From Caldilineaceae bacterium SB0661_bin_32 (GTDB taxonomy: Bacteria; Chloroflexota; Anaerolineae; Caldilineales; Caldilineaceae), in NCBI GenBank assembly GCA_009841235.1, contig VXMH01000015.1, positions 29,723-93,722 of the forward strand: 64,000 nucleotides of DNA, given 5' to 3'. The position numbers and the translations under genes were made by a program. This document shows, piece by piece, positions 28,411-38,692 of the stretch. The stretch's first letter is position 1. The number at the start of each line of letters is the position of its first letter. The notes under the pieces were generated by a model. That model made no database searches and was not told where the DNA came from. It worked only from the letters and a program-made list of their open reading frames with translations.

Positions 28411-30441
28411 CTAGCCCAGGGCAATCTCCACGATCTGGCGCCCTTCCACCTTGGGCACGGTGAAGTTAAGCCGTCCTTGCGCCTCGCTGAATGCCAGCGC
28501 CTCTCCGTCGGGGACGCAGCGCACACCGGCGACCTGTCCGGGTAACTTCAGGCTCACGTCGACATCGTACAGGGGCAGCACGTCCTCAATCACGTCGAAA
28601 TCCTGGCCGCGGCGTTCCGGGACGTAGTGGAGCAAATGCAGGACGAGCCTAGCCTGGTCATTCTGCTCGTTCAGCGCGGTCAGCATTCCCGTCGGGCCCC
28701 CGTGCCGTAGAATGGGGTCCGGCAGAAGCATGTCCAGGGCGTTCAGAAGCAGCTGCTTGCACCAGTGGGGCGCGTTGCGGTGGTACTGGCGAAAGATGGG
28801 ATGGGCGAAGTAGATGACGTCTCCCGTGCGTGCGGCCGCGGGCGCGCCGAGTTCGCCGCTGCTAGGCGTCTGCCGGTGTGAGCAGAAGTGCTGCCAGGTC
28901 CGGTCAAAGTAGGCGGGAACCACCCTGGCAAGAACCTCCGCGTCCTCCCCGGCTGAAATTTCCAACCCGCGCATATACATGACATATTCGGTCGGCCGCA
29001 GGCCCCCGGCAAGCGGTTTCTCCGCGCGCAAATAATCAACGTAGTCCCCGCTGTGAAAGTGGCGGCCCCGCACAGGACCGCCGTTGGCGTCAACCGGTCC
29101 TTCACCGATCTTGCGGACGCCCCAGCCTGGCAAAGCGAAGTCGACCAGGTCGGGCGTGAGTCCGGACTCGAATGAGGCGATAAGCTTACCGCCGCCGGCA
29201 ATGTACTCGGAAACTTTGCGGGCGAGTTTTTCGTCCAGGGTCACCGCGTCGGGCAGGATGAGCACGCGGTAGCCGTCCCAACCGGTCTCGCTGTCGACGA
29301 CGTCGAACTGGTGCCCGCCTTCCTGCAGCATGCGCACGGCGCCGACCGTCTCCGCGGTCAGCCGCTCGCCTGTAAACTCCTCCAATGTGAAGACGCCGAT
29401 ATCCGTCAAGGGGCTGACGCCGCGGCACCACGGCTCCCTGCGCGCCACCTCGCGGTAGACCGGCCCGACGAGGTCGTAGGTGGCCCGGTCGAGCCGGCCG
29501 GTGGGATGCAGCTGGTCGCCGATAGAGCATTTGGCGTTGAGGGCGAGCATCTGAAAACATTCGAACTGGAGAGCGGCCTCGTTCTTGTAGGACTGGAAGT
29601 CACCCCAGGCCGTATGGAATTTGCCGGTCATGCCAAGGCTGTCGTGGCCGGTTGTGCGTGCGTATCGCTGCGAGAGCGGGAAGTGCATGTAGCCCCAGCC
29701 TCCCGAGGGCAGCGATTCGAGTTCCCAGTGGCTGTAGGTCTCCCCGGCGGCGCGCTGGCGCGGGCCGACGTGGCCGGAGTTGTAGAAGATGGTGCAGTCC
29801 TGGCTGTGGCTGCGTACATGTGCGGACATCGCACGCTTGAAGCGGTCGGTTACGCCTTGGCCGAATGCCTGGCGGTCGGCGTCGCTGGCAGGGTCGATGC
29901 CCCGTGCCAGCATCTCATGCCGGCAGGCAGGGCAGGAGCAGTCCTGGTCCTGGACGATGTCGAAGAAGAGGCCGTCAACTGCGGGGAGGCAGGCGAACAT
30001 ATCGTCGACGTGGGCTCTGAGAAAGTCGACGTAGGGCGTGTTGAGGCAGAGCTTCGCATAGAAACCCGCTTCGTAGGGCTTCTGTCCCTGAATGGAACCG
30101 TCGGCGGCTACCTGCAGCCACTGCGGCTGTTTCTGGGTGGTATAGTAGTCCCATTGGATTGTCGTGTAGATGGGTACGCGAATCTCGCGGGCGTGCGCAG
30201 CTTCGATCTGCTCTTTCAACAGGTTGCACTGCAGGTGGGGATGCCGCCGCTCCGGGTGGGCATGAGTATCGTAGAAGATCATGCCGTGATGGCCGCGGGC
30301 AAAGCAGGTGATGGAGTCGACGTGGGCGTCTATCAGTTGCTGAGCCCATGCCCCGGCGTCGAACTCTCCGCCGATGTTGGTGATCTGTTCGCTGGTATGG
30401 AAGTCGAGGTGGATCTGGCGGTAGCGGAGGAAGTCAGACAT
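28411..30441 (-). CDS. Putative glycoside hydrolase (GHL6-type) with beta-galactosidase trimerisation-like domain
   Basis: A 676-residue protein. The N-terminal TIM-barrel part (about 1-340) matches the hypothetical glycosyl hydrolase 6 pattern: AWAQQLIDAHVDSITCFARG, HPHLQCNLLKEQIEAAH and VDGLFFDIVQDQDCSCPACR. A glutamine-amidotransferase-like domain follows (about 345-450; GYRVLILPDAVTLDEKLARK, IAGGGKLIASFESGL), as in the trimerisation domain of GH42. The C-terminus is beta-rich. It is predicted to cleave a sugar linkage; the substrate is unknown. Its ATG lies one base after the stop of the upstream PhyH gene, so the two are coupled. Confidence 0.8.
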   Translation of the reverse strand: MSDFLRYRQIHLDFHTSEQITNIGGEFDAGAWAQQLIDAHVDSITCFARGHHGMIFYDTHAHPERRHPHLQCNLLKEQIEAAHAREIRVPIYTTIQWDYYTTQKQPQWLQVAADGSIQGQKPYEAGFYAKLCLNTPYVDFLRAHVDDMFACLPAVDGLFFDIVQDQDCSCPACRHEMLARGIDPASDADRQAFGQGVTDRFKRAMSAHVRSHSQDCTIFYNSGHVGPRQRAAGETYSHWELESLPSGGWGYMHFPLSQRYARTTGHDSLGMTGKFHTAWGDFQSYKNEAALQFECFQMLALNAKCSIGDQLHPTGRLDRATYDLVGPVYREVARREPWCRGVSPLTDIGVFTLEEFTGERLTAETVGAVRMLQEGGHQFDVVDSETGWDGYRVLILPDAVTLDEKLARKVSEYIAGGGKLIASFESGLTPDLVDFALPGWGVRKIGEGPVDANGGPVRGRHFHSGDYVDYLRAEKPLAGGLRPTEYVMYMRGLEISAGEDAEVLARVVPAYFDRTWQHFCSHRQTPSSGELGAPAAARTGDVIYFAHPIFRQYHRNAPHWCKQLLLNALDMLLPDPILRHGGPTGMLTALNEQNDQARLVLHLLHYVPERRGQDFDVIEDVLPLYDVDVSLKLPGQVAGVRCVPDGEALAFSEAQGRLNFTVPKVEGRQIVEIALG

Positions 30442-30442
30442 T

Positions 30443-31273
30443 TTACGAGGCCCAACAACCTTCGGAGTAGGCCTGGCGCAGGAAGAGCTTCTTACGGGCC
30501 GGGTTGGCGCGGGCTATCCATTCAGCGGGAATCTCTTGCGTGTGACGATGGGGCGGGCCCGCCTCTTTGAAGATATCGATGTTGAAGATTCGGTAGGGCT
30601 GTTGAGAGCCTGCGGGCTTGGGTTCGACGCCGTGGAAGATACGAGCGTTGATGTAGACCATGCTGCCCGGCGGCAGCTCCAGGCGCTTCTCCTTGAGCGG
30701 TCGGCCCGCTTCGGCGTCAAATTCTCCGGCGAGCATTCTGTCCGGTGTGGCGTCCTCGGTCGGCGCGACGCGGTGGCTGCCTGGGATAACTTTCAGGTTG
30801 CGGTCGCCAAGTGAGAAGCCGTTGAGGTAGTAGAGAATCTGGACATAGTACTTGTCGCGTTCGGCCAGGTTGACGGGGTTCTCATGCTTCCAGTGATGAT
30901 GGTCCTGGTGATAGCGGAGAGGACCGATCCCGCGCGGCGCGATGTTCAGGGCGGAGTGGCAGTAGTGGTAATCGTCGCCGATGGTGGCGCGCAGCAGGGA
31001 GGTGATAAATGGATCGTCGATCAACTGGTCTGAGTAGGGCCCGCGGTCGTTCCATGGGCGGATAAAGTAGGCTTTGGGTTCGCCTTGATGGCTAGGCAGC
31101 TGCCGGACGTAGTCGCGCACCTGATCGAGTCCCTCGATCTCCTCGATGAGGGCTTCCCTGGCATGGTCGGTGAAGACGTTGGGATAGGCGATGTAGCCGT
31201 CGTTGTGGAACGAGTCGATATCGGCCTGGGTCGGACCGGGGATGCGGAAGAGAGAGTGCAGGTCTGTTGCCAT
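30443..31273 (-). CDS. Phytanoyl-CoA dioxygenase (PhyH) family oxygenase
   Basis: A 276-residue Fe(II)/2-oxoglutarate oxygenase. The iron site is read from LRYHQDHHHW (His, Asp) and YINARIFHGVEP (distal His), with YRIFNIDIF supplying the Arg. It begins TQADIDSFHNDGYIAYPNVF, a typical start for the family. ATG 31273 has a strong AGGAGG seven bases upstream; 36 more codons upstream are rejected. The next gene, a GHL6-type glycosidase, starts one base after its stop. The pair suggests oxidative removal of a substituent followed by glycosidic cleavage, which is inference. Confidence 0.9.
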   Translation of the reverse strand: MATDLHSLFRIPGPTQADIDSFHNDGYIAYPNVFTDHAREALIEEIEGLDQVRDYVRQLPSHQGEPKAYFIRPWNDRGPYSDQLIDDPFITSLLRATIGDDYHYCHSALNIAPRGIGPLRYHQDHHHWKHENPVNLAERDKYYVQILYYLNGFSLGDRNLKVIPGSHRVAPTEDATPDRMLAGEFDAEAGRPLKEKRLELPPGSMVYINARIFHGVEPKPAGSQQPYRIFNIDIFKEAGPPHRHTQEIPAEWIARANPARKKLFLRQAYSEGCWAS

Positions 31274-31493
31274 GTGCGGGCCTCCTTTGGTCTGAACTGT
31301 AGCACACGGATTGAACGATAACAAGGTTATTGGATCCCACAAATCGTTCCAGCACTTCATTGCGGGCCTGAGATGATCCATAGCCGCAGCCCTCTCAATT
31401 GGTAAACTGAGAAGGCATGAGCCCCCTCCCCTTCGGGGCGGATTCCCGTTTTCAAATAGACTTGCAGTGGGGTGAAATGGCTGCCCTTGATCC

Positions 31494-31571
31494 TTAGAGG
31501 AGGTTATCCAGGACTAAGACTTCCAAGTCCTCAAGACGCCGAAAATCGTCATCATTCGTCTCTGAAATAAG
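31494..31571 (-). pseudogene. C-terminal remnant of a PIN-domain (VapC-like) toxin
   Basis: Read in the frame one base off the antitoxin-like gene upstream, this stretch encodes LISETNDDDFRRLEDLEVLV and a few more residues to a TAA at 31494. The pattern ISxTNxxDFRRLxxLEVL is the usual end of PIN-domain ribonuclease toxins. The rest of the toxin is missing: the remnant begins inside the antitoxin's last codons, so a deletion appears to have joined the two. I cannot run a search to confirm. Confidence 0.45.
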
Positions 31572-31767
31572 ACTCGACCTCCTCCGCAGTTTTGAAGAGT
31601 CGTTGTCCTGGGGCCTCTTTCAAGATATCAACTGCAGACCGCCGATCTGAGCCTGATGAGTGAAGGATTACCATATTAACAGATTCGCCAACGGGAAGCT
31701 TCTCATCGGCGACTTCTATCCTACCACCGGGCAACACAGTCGTCGTCAAGTGAAGCGCCTTCTGCAT
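31552..31767 (-). CDS. Antitoxin-like small protein
   Basis: A 71-residue protein with a beta-rich start (LHLTTTVLPGGRIEVADEKL) and the C-terminal stretch PGQRLFKTAEEVESYFRDE. This tail is familiar from small putative antitoxins encoded before PIN-domain toxins in Chloroflexota and cyanobacteria. Those usually continue with a few more charged residues, so this copy may be cut short. The remnant of a PIN toxin overlaps its end. A G-rich ribosome-binding site precedes the ATG. It may be an orphan antitoxin or simply debris. Confidence 0.55.
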   Translation of the reverse strand: MQKALHLTTTVLPGGRIEVADEKLPVGESVNMVILHSSGSDRRSAVDILKEAPGQRLFKTAEEVESYFRDE

Positions 31768-31941
31768 GGTCCATGTCCCCCTTCCAGAAATGAACGAACT
31801 CTGGGTTGAAAGTCCTGCTTATCTTCCCGGGCACGCCGTCAGTATATGGCAGGCAAGGATATGAAGGCAAGATACCGTTGAAAGCTTTCGGTCCCCCAAC
31901 GTCAATGGACCATTTGCCACGAGTCCTGGTACAGTTTTGTC

Positions 31942-32169
31942 TCAAGGACTACTGCTGTCCGCTAGATTCCGCGCCAGCGTTTCCAACGGGGAATCCTCAT
32001 CGGGACAGTCAGCGTTGTAACCACAGGCGGACGCAAAAACAGCGTTGAGCGCGGCGTGTTAGTGCATGTCAGATACTCGTAGGCATTATCCCTCGGGCAG
32101 GGGGACTGGCGAGACAAGAGAGCATCCTGCTGCGAGTGCGGAGAGACAGACAAGAATCAGTGTCCTCAT
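31942..32169 (-). pseudogene. Possible decayed lipoprotein gene
   Basis: The ATG at 32169 opens a 27-codon frame, MRTLILVCLSALAAGCSLVS and a short tail, ending in TAA at 32086. LAAGC is a good lipobox. After two in-frame stops the same frame resumes as ASACGYNADCPDEDSPLETL and closes with TGA at 31942. Between the stops another frame reads DNAYEYLTCTN. Two compensating indels would give a single lipoprotein of about 75 residues with a Cys pair. Alternatively only the short 27-residue lipoprotein is real. It starts six bases after the upstream small membrane protein gene. Confidence 0.3.
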
Positions 32170-32175
32170 TACCCT

Positions 32176-32367
32176 TCACCCTGGAAATCTTACAGATGGA
32201 TCAAACAACATGAACATATAGGTGACAAATTCGAGGGTCGGTCCCAAAATCATGTGCAGAACAACAAGGTTTGATGTTGGCACGCCAAGCAGCGTCATGA
32301 TTTCAAAGGCGATACCCAGACTAAAAATGAAAATCAGGTAGATCGTGTCAAGAATTCCTTGCAACAT
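32176..32367 (-). CDS. Small predicted membrane protein
   Basis: A 63-residue hydrophobic protein with two likely membrane segments: TIYLIFIFSLGIAFEIMTLL, and one around VVLHMILGPTLEFVTYMFML. A strong ribosome-binding site (AGGAG, eight bases before the ATG) supports translation. No family is recognised. Small genes or remnants flank it closely, 12 bases upstream and six bases downstream, as in an operon of very short genes. Confidence 0.45.
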   Translation of the reverse strand: MLQGILDTIYLIFIFSLGIAFEIMTLLGVPTSNLVVLHMILGPTLEFVTYMFMLFDPSVRFPG

Positions 32368-32379
32368 TATCTCTTCTCC

Positions 32380-32620
32380 TCAAAACGCACGGAGGGCTGG
32401 CCAGATTCTCTTCGCTTGTTGTGCGATCTGTTGTGACTCGGTATCCTTGCCGACTCGCCACTCTTGGTAGAGCAAGGAGAGGACGGCTAGGAATATGCCG
32501 AACTCGTTAAACGGGGCCGGGGGCCCAAAGCAGACAGGCTCCAGGAAAAGGGAAGTCTTTTCCCAAGGCGTTTTCGCAGGTAAAGGGAAGCGCCCTCTGA
32601 TTCTGAAAGAGAGTTGGCAT
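32380..32620 (-). pseudogene. Possible frameshifted small gene
   Basis: ATG 32620 opens MPTLFQNQRALPFTCENALG and runs to a G/C homopolymer around 32505-32535. There a one-base shift leads into NEFGIFLAVLSLLYQEWRVG and QQIAQQAKRIWPALRAF, closing with TGA at 32380. The total of 241 bases is a multiple of three plus one. The second half has one hydrophobic segment and a basic tail and looks like real protein, but has no start codon of its own. No family is recognised. Confidence 0.3.
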
Positions 32621-32636
32621 CAGCGATCTGGCGTTT

Positions 32637-32889
32637 TCACCGTTCGACGTTTGACCGCTGTGCGGTGGCGGGCCTTATTTTTTCTGCTGTTTTGGATTGA
32701 GGGATGAACGGCTTTCCAAAGGCAAGAGCCTTCTGAACGCTTTTACGCAACTCGTCCACGTCGACTTCGTAGGGCTTTGTGTCAAACATGGCGGTTGGGG
32801 TCTCCAGTTCAATAGTCGATCGGGTGAGCGATTCCGGTATACCATACGCCTCGACCTTCCTGCAAAGCCGCCAAATCCTTAGATGTCAT
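32637..32889 (-). pseudogene. Possible frameshifted small gene
   Basis: After GAGGT and an ATG at 32889 the frame reads MTSKDLAALQ. A one-base shift near GGAAGGTCG then leads to KVEAYGIPESLTRSTIELET and FDTKPYEVDVDELRKSVQKA, ending at TGA 32637. The total is 253 bases, three times 84 plus one. Alternatively only the 50-residue frame beginning MFDTKPYEVD is translated. The acidic/basic helical composition looks protein-like. No family is recognised. It lies in the 5' flank of the oppositely oriented acyl-CoA dehydrogenase gene. Confidence 0.3.
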
Positions 32890-32973
32890 GTTACCTCAAA
32901 TTCAGAATTGCAAGGACAGATCGGAAGGGACTACAATCTGCAATACGAGCCTGCTCAAAAAAGAGGGATTTCA

Positions 32974-34146
32974 ATGACAGCGCCTGTCACCGATCTATTT
33001 CAATTTGACGACCTTCTATCGCCTGCCCAACGCGCAGTTCGCGACCGGGTTCGGGCGTATATGGAAGGTGTCGTCAGGCCGGCGATCAACGAATACTGGG
33101 AGCGGGGGGAGATTGCCCTGGATCTGGCGCTGGGGCTGCGCGACCTGCAGATCGCCGGCGGGACGATGCGCGGCCATGGCGCCGCGGGCCTGGACTGTGT
33201 AAGCGACGGGCTGGTGAAGTACGAGATCTGCCGCGTGGACGGCTCCATCAGTACGCTGTTCGGCGTGCACTCCGGGCTGGCGATGGGGTCAATTGGAATG
33301 CTGGGTTCGGCGGAGCAGAAGGAACGCTGGCTGCCGGCAATGGCGCGCATGGAAAGGCTGGGCGCGTTTGCGCTGACTGAGCCGGAGCGGGGATCGGACG
33401 CGGCGCACGTGCAGACTACCGCGCGGCGTGTGGGCAGCCACTATGTCCTCAACGGCCAAAAGCGGTGGATCGGCAACGGGACGATCGCCGATCTGATAAT
33501 CGTCTGGGCGCGGGACGAGAGCGGGCGCTTTGGGGGATTCGTGATGGAGGATCCAAGGCAGCTCCCCGGCTTTACTGCAACGGCGATGGAGGGCAAAATC
33601 GCGAAGCGGGCGGTGCACCAGGCGGAAATCACGCTCGAAGACGTGCATGTACCGGCGGCGAACCGGCTCGCTGAATGTAACAGCTTTCGCGATTTGACGG
33701 CGGTCCTGGCGAACACCCGGGCGGGCGTCGCATGGGAGGCTGTCGGTTTGGCGGCCGGCTGTTACGAAATCGCGCTGCAATACGCCTGCGAGAGGGAACA
33801 GTTTGGGAAACGGATCGCGGCCTTTCAGTTGATCCAGGCCAAACTGGTGGAGATGGCGGCCGACTTGGCGCAGGCGCAACTGCTGGTCTGGCGGCTGGCA
33901 AAGCTGATGGAAGCGGACGCAGCCACGCCCGGTCAGCTTTCGCTGGCGAAACAGACGTGTGCGGTCAAGGCGCGGCGCGCAGCCGCGCTGGCTCGGGAGA
34001 TACTGGGCGGCAACGGCATCCTGATTGACAATCACGTGGCGCGTCTGTTCACCGACGTCGAGGCCACGTATACCTATGAGGGCACAAACGAGATCAACCT
34101 CCTGATCGCCGGTCGGGAGATTACGGGCATAGGCGCGTTCGTGTAA
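32974..34146 (+). CDS. Acyl-CoA dehydrogenase
   Basis: A 390-residue FAD flavoprotein that introduces a 2,3 double bond into an acyl-CoA. Signatures are AFALTEPERGSDAA, FGKRIAAFQLIQAKL and the C-terminal YEGTNEINLLIAGREITG with the putative catalytic Glu. The stretch IAKRAVHQAEITLEDVHVPA recalls glutaryl-CoA dehydrogenase and plant ACX4-like members, so a short or dicarboxylic acyl-CoA is possible. ATG 32974 was chosen because GAGGGA lies upstream; the frame is open back to 32779 but those 65 codons are not coding-like. An acyl-CoA ligase gene follows 200 bases downstream. Confidence 0.93.
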   Translation: MTAPVTDLFQFDDLLSPAQRAVRDRVRAYMEGVVRPAINEYWERGEIALDLALGLRDLQIAGGTMRGHGAAGLDCVSDGLVKYEICRVDGSISTLFGVHSGLAMGSIGMLGSAEQKERWLPAMARMERLGAFALTEPERGSDAAHVQTTARRVGSHYVLNGQKRWIGNGTIADLIIVWARDESGRFGGFVMEDPRQLPGFTATAMEGKIAKRAVHQAEITLEDVHVPAANRLAECNSFRDLTAVLANTRAGVAWEAVGLAAGCYEIALQYACEREQFGKRIAAFQLIQAKLVEMAADLAQAQLLVWRLAKLMEADAATPGQLSLAKQTCAVKARRAAALAREILGGNGILIDNHVARLFTDVEATYTYEGTNEINLLIAGREITGIGAFV

Positions 34147-34347
34147 CCGCGATCGATCGGAAGGGGCCCGAGAACGGGTCTGGAGAACAGTGAAGAGAAA
34201 GGGCAGCTTGGATGTAAGACGCTGAGTATGGATGGAGTTCGGACAAGTGTTGATGGTTGACCAAACAGCCAGCAAGCACTACAATTTCCCCATCGTCTCC
34301 CCACCCCAACGACTTCGAACACATTGATATAGTCAAGGAGCCATCGT

Positions 34348-35994
34348 ATGCTTTCCGGCCTGATGATGGACTATCAGCTTACGATCGATCGCGTCCTGGA
34401 ACACGGGAATCGCCTGTATCCGTACAAGAAGGTCAAGACCAAACTGCCTGACGGGACGTTGCACGAGTATTCGTACCGGGACCTCTACGGGCGGGTGAAG
34501 CGGCTCTGCAATGTGCTCGAAGGGCTGGGCGTGCAGCCGGGCGACCGCGTCGGGACGTTTGCATGGAACAACTACCAACACGTGGAGCTATACTTCGGCG
34601 CGCCCGGCGCGGGGGCGGTGGTGCATACACTGAATGTTCGCCTGTTCCCCGACCAGCTGGCCTATATCATCAACCACGCCGAAGACAAGGTGATCTTCAT
34701 CGACGCGACGCTGCTGCCACTGATGGAGGGGCTCGGAGAGAAGATCAGCGGAGTCGAACATTTCGTGCTGTTCAACGGCCCGGAGGGCGGGGCGGCGGCC
34801 AATCTGCCGGGCCAGGTCCACAGTTACGAGACGTTGATGGCGGCTGCGGAGGATGAGTACGTCTGGCAGGTGGAGGGTGAGAACCAGGCCATGGGGCTCT
34901 GTTACACCAGCGGCACGACAGGCCATCCCAAGGGAGCGCTCTACAGCCACCGCTCGATGTATCTGCATACGGTGGGTTCGTGCCAGGCGGCCGCGGTGGG
35001 CCTGACGGAAAATGATGTCGTCATGCCGGTCGTGCCGCAGTTCCACGCGATGGCCTGGGGCCTGCCCTATGCCGCGGTCAACGTCGGCGCCGATCTGGTG
35101 ATGCCCGGACCGCACATGCAGCCGGCCGCGCTGGCAGAGATGATCGAGGCGGAGCGGGTGACGGTGGCCGCCGGCGTGCCGACGATCTGGAATGGGCTCT
35201 ATCACGACCTGAAACAGAGTCCACGTGACATATCATGTATTCGCGCGTTGGTGGTCGGCGGCTCGGCCATGCCCCGCAGCTTGATCGAGGCCTATGAGAA
35301 GGAGCTGGGCGTAAACGTCGTTCATGCCTGGGGCATGACGGAAATGTCGCCGCTGGGGACGGTATCGAAGCTACTCAGCCACCACCAGACACTGCCGCAG
35401 GAGGAGAGGTGGGATGTCAAGGCCCGACAGGGTTATCCGATCTCCGGTGTCGACATGCGGATCATGGACGACGCAGGTCAGGAGCTGCCTTGGGACGGTG
35501 AGACGCTCGGCGAACTGCAGGTACGCGGGCCATGGGTGGCGCAAGCCTACTACAAATTGGAAGGCGGCGGCGACAGCTTTACCCAGGACGGATGGTTCCG
35601 AACGGGGGACGTGGTTACGATTTCCGCAGACGGGTTCATGTCGATCGCGGATCGCACAAAGGACCTGGTGAAAAGCGGCGGCGAGTGGATCTCATCGGTG
35701 GAGCTGGAGAATCTGTTGATGGCCCATCCGCAGGTGCTGGAGGCGGCCGTTATCGCCGTGCCCGATGAACGCTGGGGCGAGCGTCCGCTGGCGGTTATCG
35801 TACCTACAGAGGGCGGGACCCGGCCTGGCGCTGAAGAATTAAGGCGTTTTATGGAGCCGCAGGTTGCAAGATGGTGGTTGCCGGACGGTTACGAATTCAT
35901 AGATGAGATTCCGAAGACCGGGACCGGCAAGTTTGACAAGAAGGTTCTGCGGGAGCATTACGGCAGAGGAGATTCGACAGTTCCTCTTCCTTAG
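34348..35994 (+). CDS. Medium/long-chain fatty-acyl-CoA synthetase (AMP-binding)
   Basis: This 548-residue adenylate-forming enzyme activates a carboxylic acid to its CoA thioester using ATP. The P-loop motif is [20 protein letters not shown] (near 188). Further motifs are [46 protein letters not shown], and [12 protein letters not shown] with the catalytic Lys of the C-terminal domain. It has AAGGAG seven bases before the ATG. Together with the acyl-CoA dehydrogenase upstream it would begin beta-oxidation of a fatty or side-chain acid. No thiolase or hydratase gene is in the window. Confidence 0.93.
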   Translation: MLSGLMMDYQLTIDRVLEHGNRLYPYKKVKTKLPDGTLHEYSYRDLYGRVKRLCNVLEGLGVQPGDRVGTFAWNNYQHVELYFGAPGAGAVVHTLNVRLFPDQLAYIINHAEDKVIFIDATLLPLMEGLGEKISGVEHFVLFNGPEGGAAANLPGQVHSYETLMAAAEDEYVWQVEGENQAMGLCYTSGTTGHPKGALYSHRSMYLHTVGSCQAAAVGLTENDVVMPVVPQFHAMAWGLPYAAVNVGADLVMPGPHMQPAALAEMIEAERVTVAAGVPTIWNGLYHDLKQSPRDISCIRALVVGGSAMPRSLIEAYEKELGVNVVHAWGMTEMSPLGTVSKLLSHHQTLPQEERWDVKARQGYPISGVDMRIMDDAGQELPWDGETLGELQVRGPWVAQAYYKLEGGGDSFTQDGWFRTGDVVTISADGFMSIADRTKDLVKSGGEWISSVELENLLMAHPQVLEAAVIAVPDERWGERPLAVIVPTEGGTRPGAEELRRFMEPQVARWWLPDGYEFIDEIPKTGTGKFDKKVLREHYGRGDSTVPLP

Positions 35995-36009
35995 CTCGGC
36001 CTCAACGGA

Positions 36010-36867
36010 CTACGACGCACTTTTCCAGGATTGGCGCAGCATCTCGATGCTCCTGGGGACGGCGGTAGCGACGTCCTCCGCGCCTTCCATCTCGATCGAG
36101 CAGTAGCCGCGCCAGCCGGCGTCGAGGAGAATGCGGAAGATGCGGGCGTAGTCGAGGTCGAGGCTGTACCAGGAGCCGCCGCCAGGGTAGGTCTTGGCGT
36201 GTGCCAGCCGCACATGGGGGGCGACGCGCTCCATGGCGGCGTACATATCGTCCTCGAAGAGGAAGTTGCCCATGTCCAGAATGGCCTGAAGCCAGGGCGA
36301 GTCGATGGTCTCGATGATGCGGGCCATATCGCGGGCGAATGTGGTCAGGCCCCAGTGGTTTTCGAGCAGCAGGAGCACGCCCCGACGCTCGGCGTGGGGC
36401 AGGCAGCGCTCGATCGAGTCGATCACCCAGTTGAAGCCGTCATCCATAGTGGAGCCCTTCCACGGCTCCACCCAGCCCTTGGCCTTGATCAGATCGTCAA
36501 AGCTGCCCTGTTTGCGAAAGCCGCCGGAGTTGACGCGAATCGACGGGATGCCCATCTCGTGGGCCAGATCGATGCAGTGGAGTGTGTGGTCGACGTGCTG
36601 CTGGCGCACGACCGCATCGTCGTGGACGAAGTCCTGGTGGATCGATAGGTTGTAGAGATCCAAGCCGAGGGTGAAGGCGTGCCGCTTGAGCTTCTGCAGG
36701 TAGGCGTTCTCCTCAGATTCCATCTGACGGTGGAGGATCTCCACCCCTGACAGGCCAAGCTCGGCTGCGGCGTCGAGCACGGATTCGATGGGCGTTTTCT
36801 CCGGCGTGAAGTGCCAGTAGGAGTAGGTCGAAGTGCCGAGGCGGAGGGCGTTGTTGCCAGAGTTCAT
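36010..36867 (-). CDS. Sugar phosphate isomerase/epimerase-like TIM barrel
   Basis: A 285-residue member of the xylose-isomerase-like TIM-barrel superfamily. It begins NALRLGTSTYSYWHFTPEKT and has GIPSIRVNSGGF, LLLLENHWGLTTFARDMARI, QAILDMGNFLFEDDMYAAME (metal-binding acid) and VRLAHAKTY (metal-binding His). It lies 54 bases after ilvD on the same strand. It resembles catabolic-island genes further left rather than amino-acid synthesis genes, so it probably only shares the transcript. GGGAG precedes the ATG. Confidence 0.9.
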   Translation of the reverse strand: MNSGNNALRLGTSTYSYWHFTPEKTPIESVLDAAAELGLSGVEILHRQMESEENAYLQKLKRHAFTLGLDLYNLSIHQDFVHDDAVVRQQHVDHTLHCIDLAHEMGIPSIRVNSGGFRKQGSFDDLIKAKGWVEPWKGSTMDDGFNWVIDSIERCLPHAERRGVLLLLENHWGLTTFARDMARIIETIDSPWLQAILDMGNFLFEDDMYAAMERVAPHVRLAHAKTYPGGGSWYSLDLDYARIFRILLDAGWRGYCSIEMEGAEDVATAVPRSIEMLRQSWKSAS

Positions 36868-36921
36868 GGGTGTTGCTCCCGTTAGAGTCTCGTGCGTGCG
36901 GTTCCGGCTGAGCTTTCCGGC

Positions 36922-38631
<1,710 letters not shown>

Positions 38632-38692
38632 TGGATTCTCTTTCTTGTCTAAAGGATGGTCGTCCCGCGATGACCGCCGGGACTCCACCAGA

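Noticed and set aside
31381..31493. GC-rich inverted sequence (CCCCTTCGGGG) and a weak TCTCA/TGAGA hairpin between the PhyH gene and the toxin scar
   Set aside because: Neither is followed by a U-run in the direction of transcription, so no terminator is called.
31721..31945. A 74-codon minus-strand frame upstream of the antitoxin-like gene
   Set aside because: No ribosome-binding site or recognisable pattern, and it overlaps the better-supported antitoxin frame.
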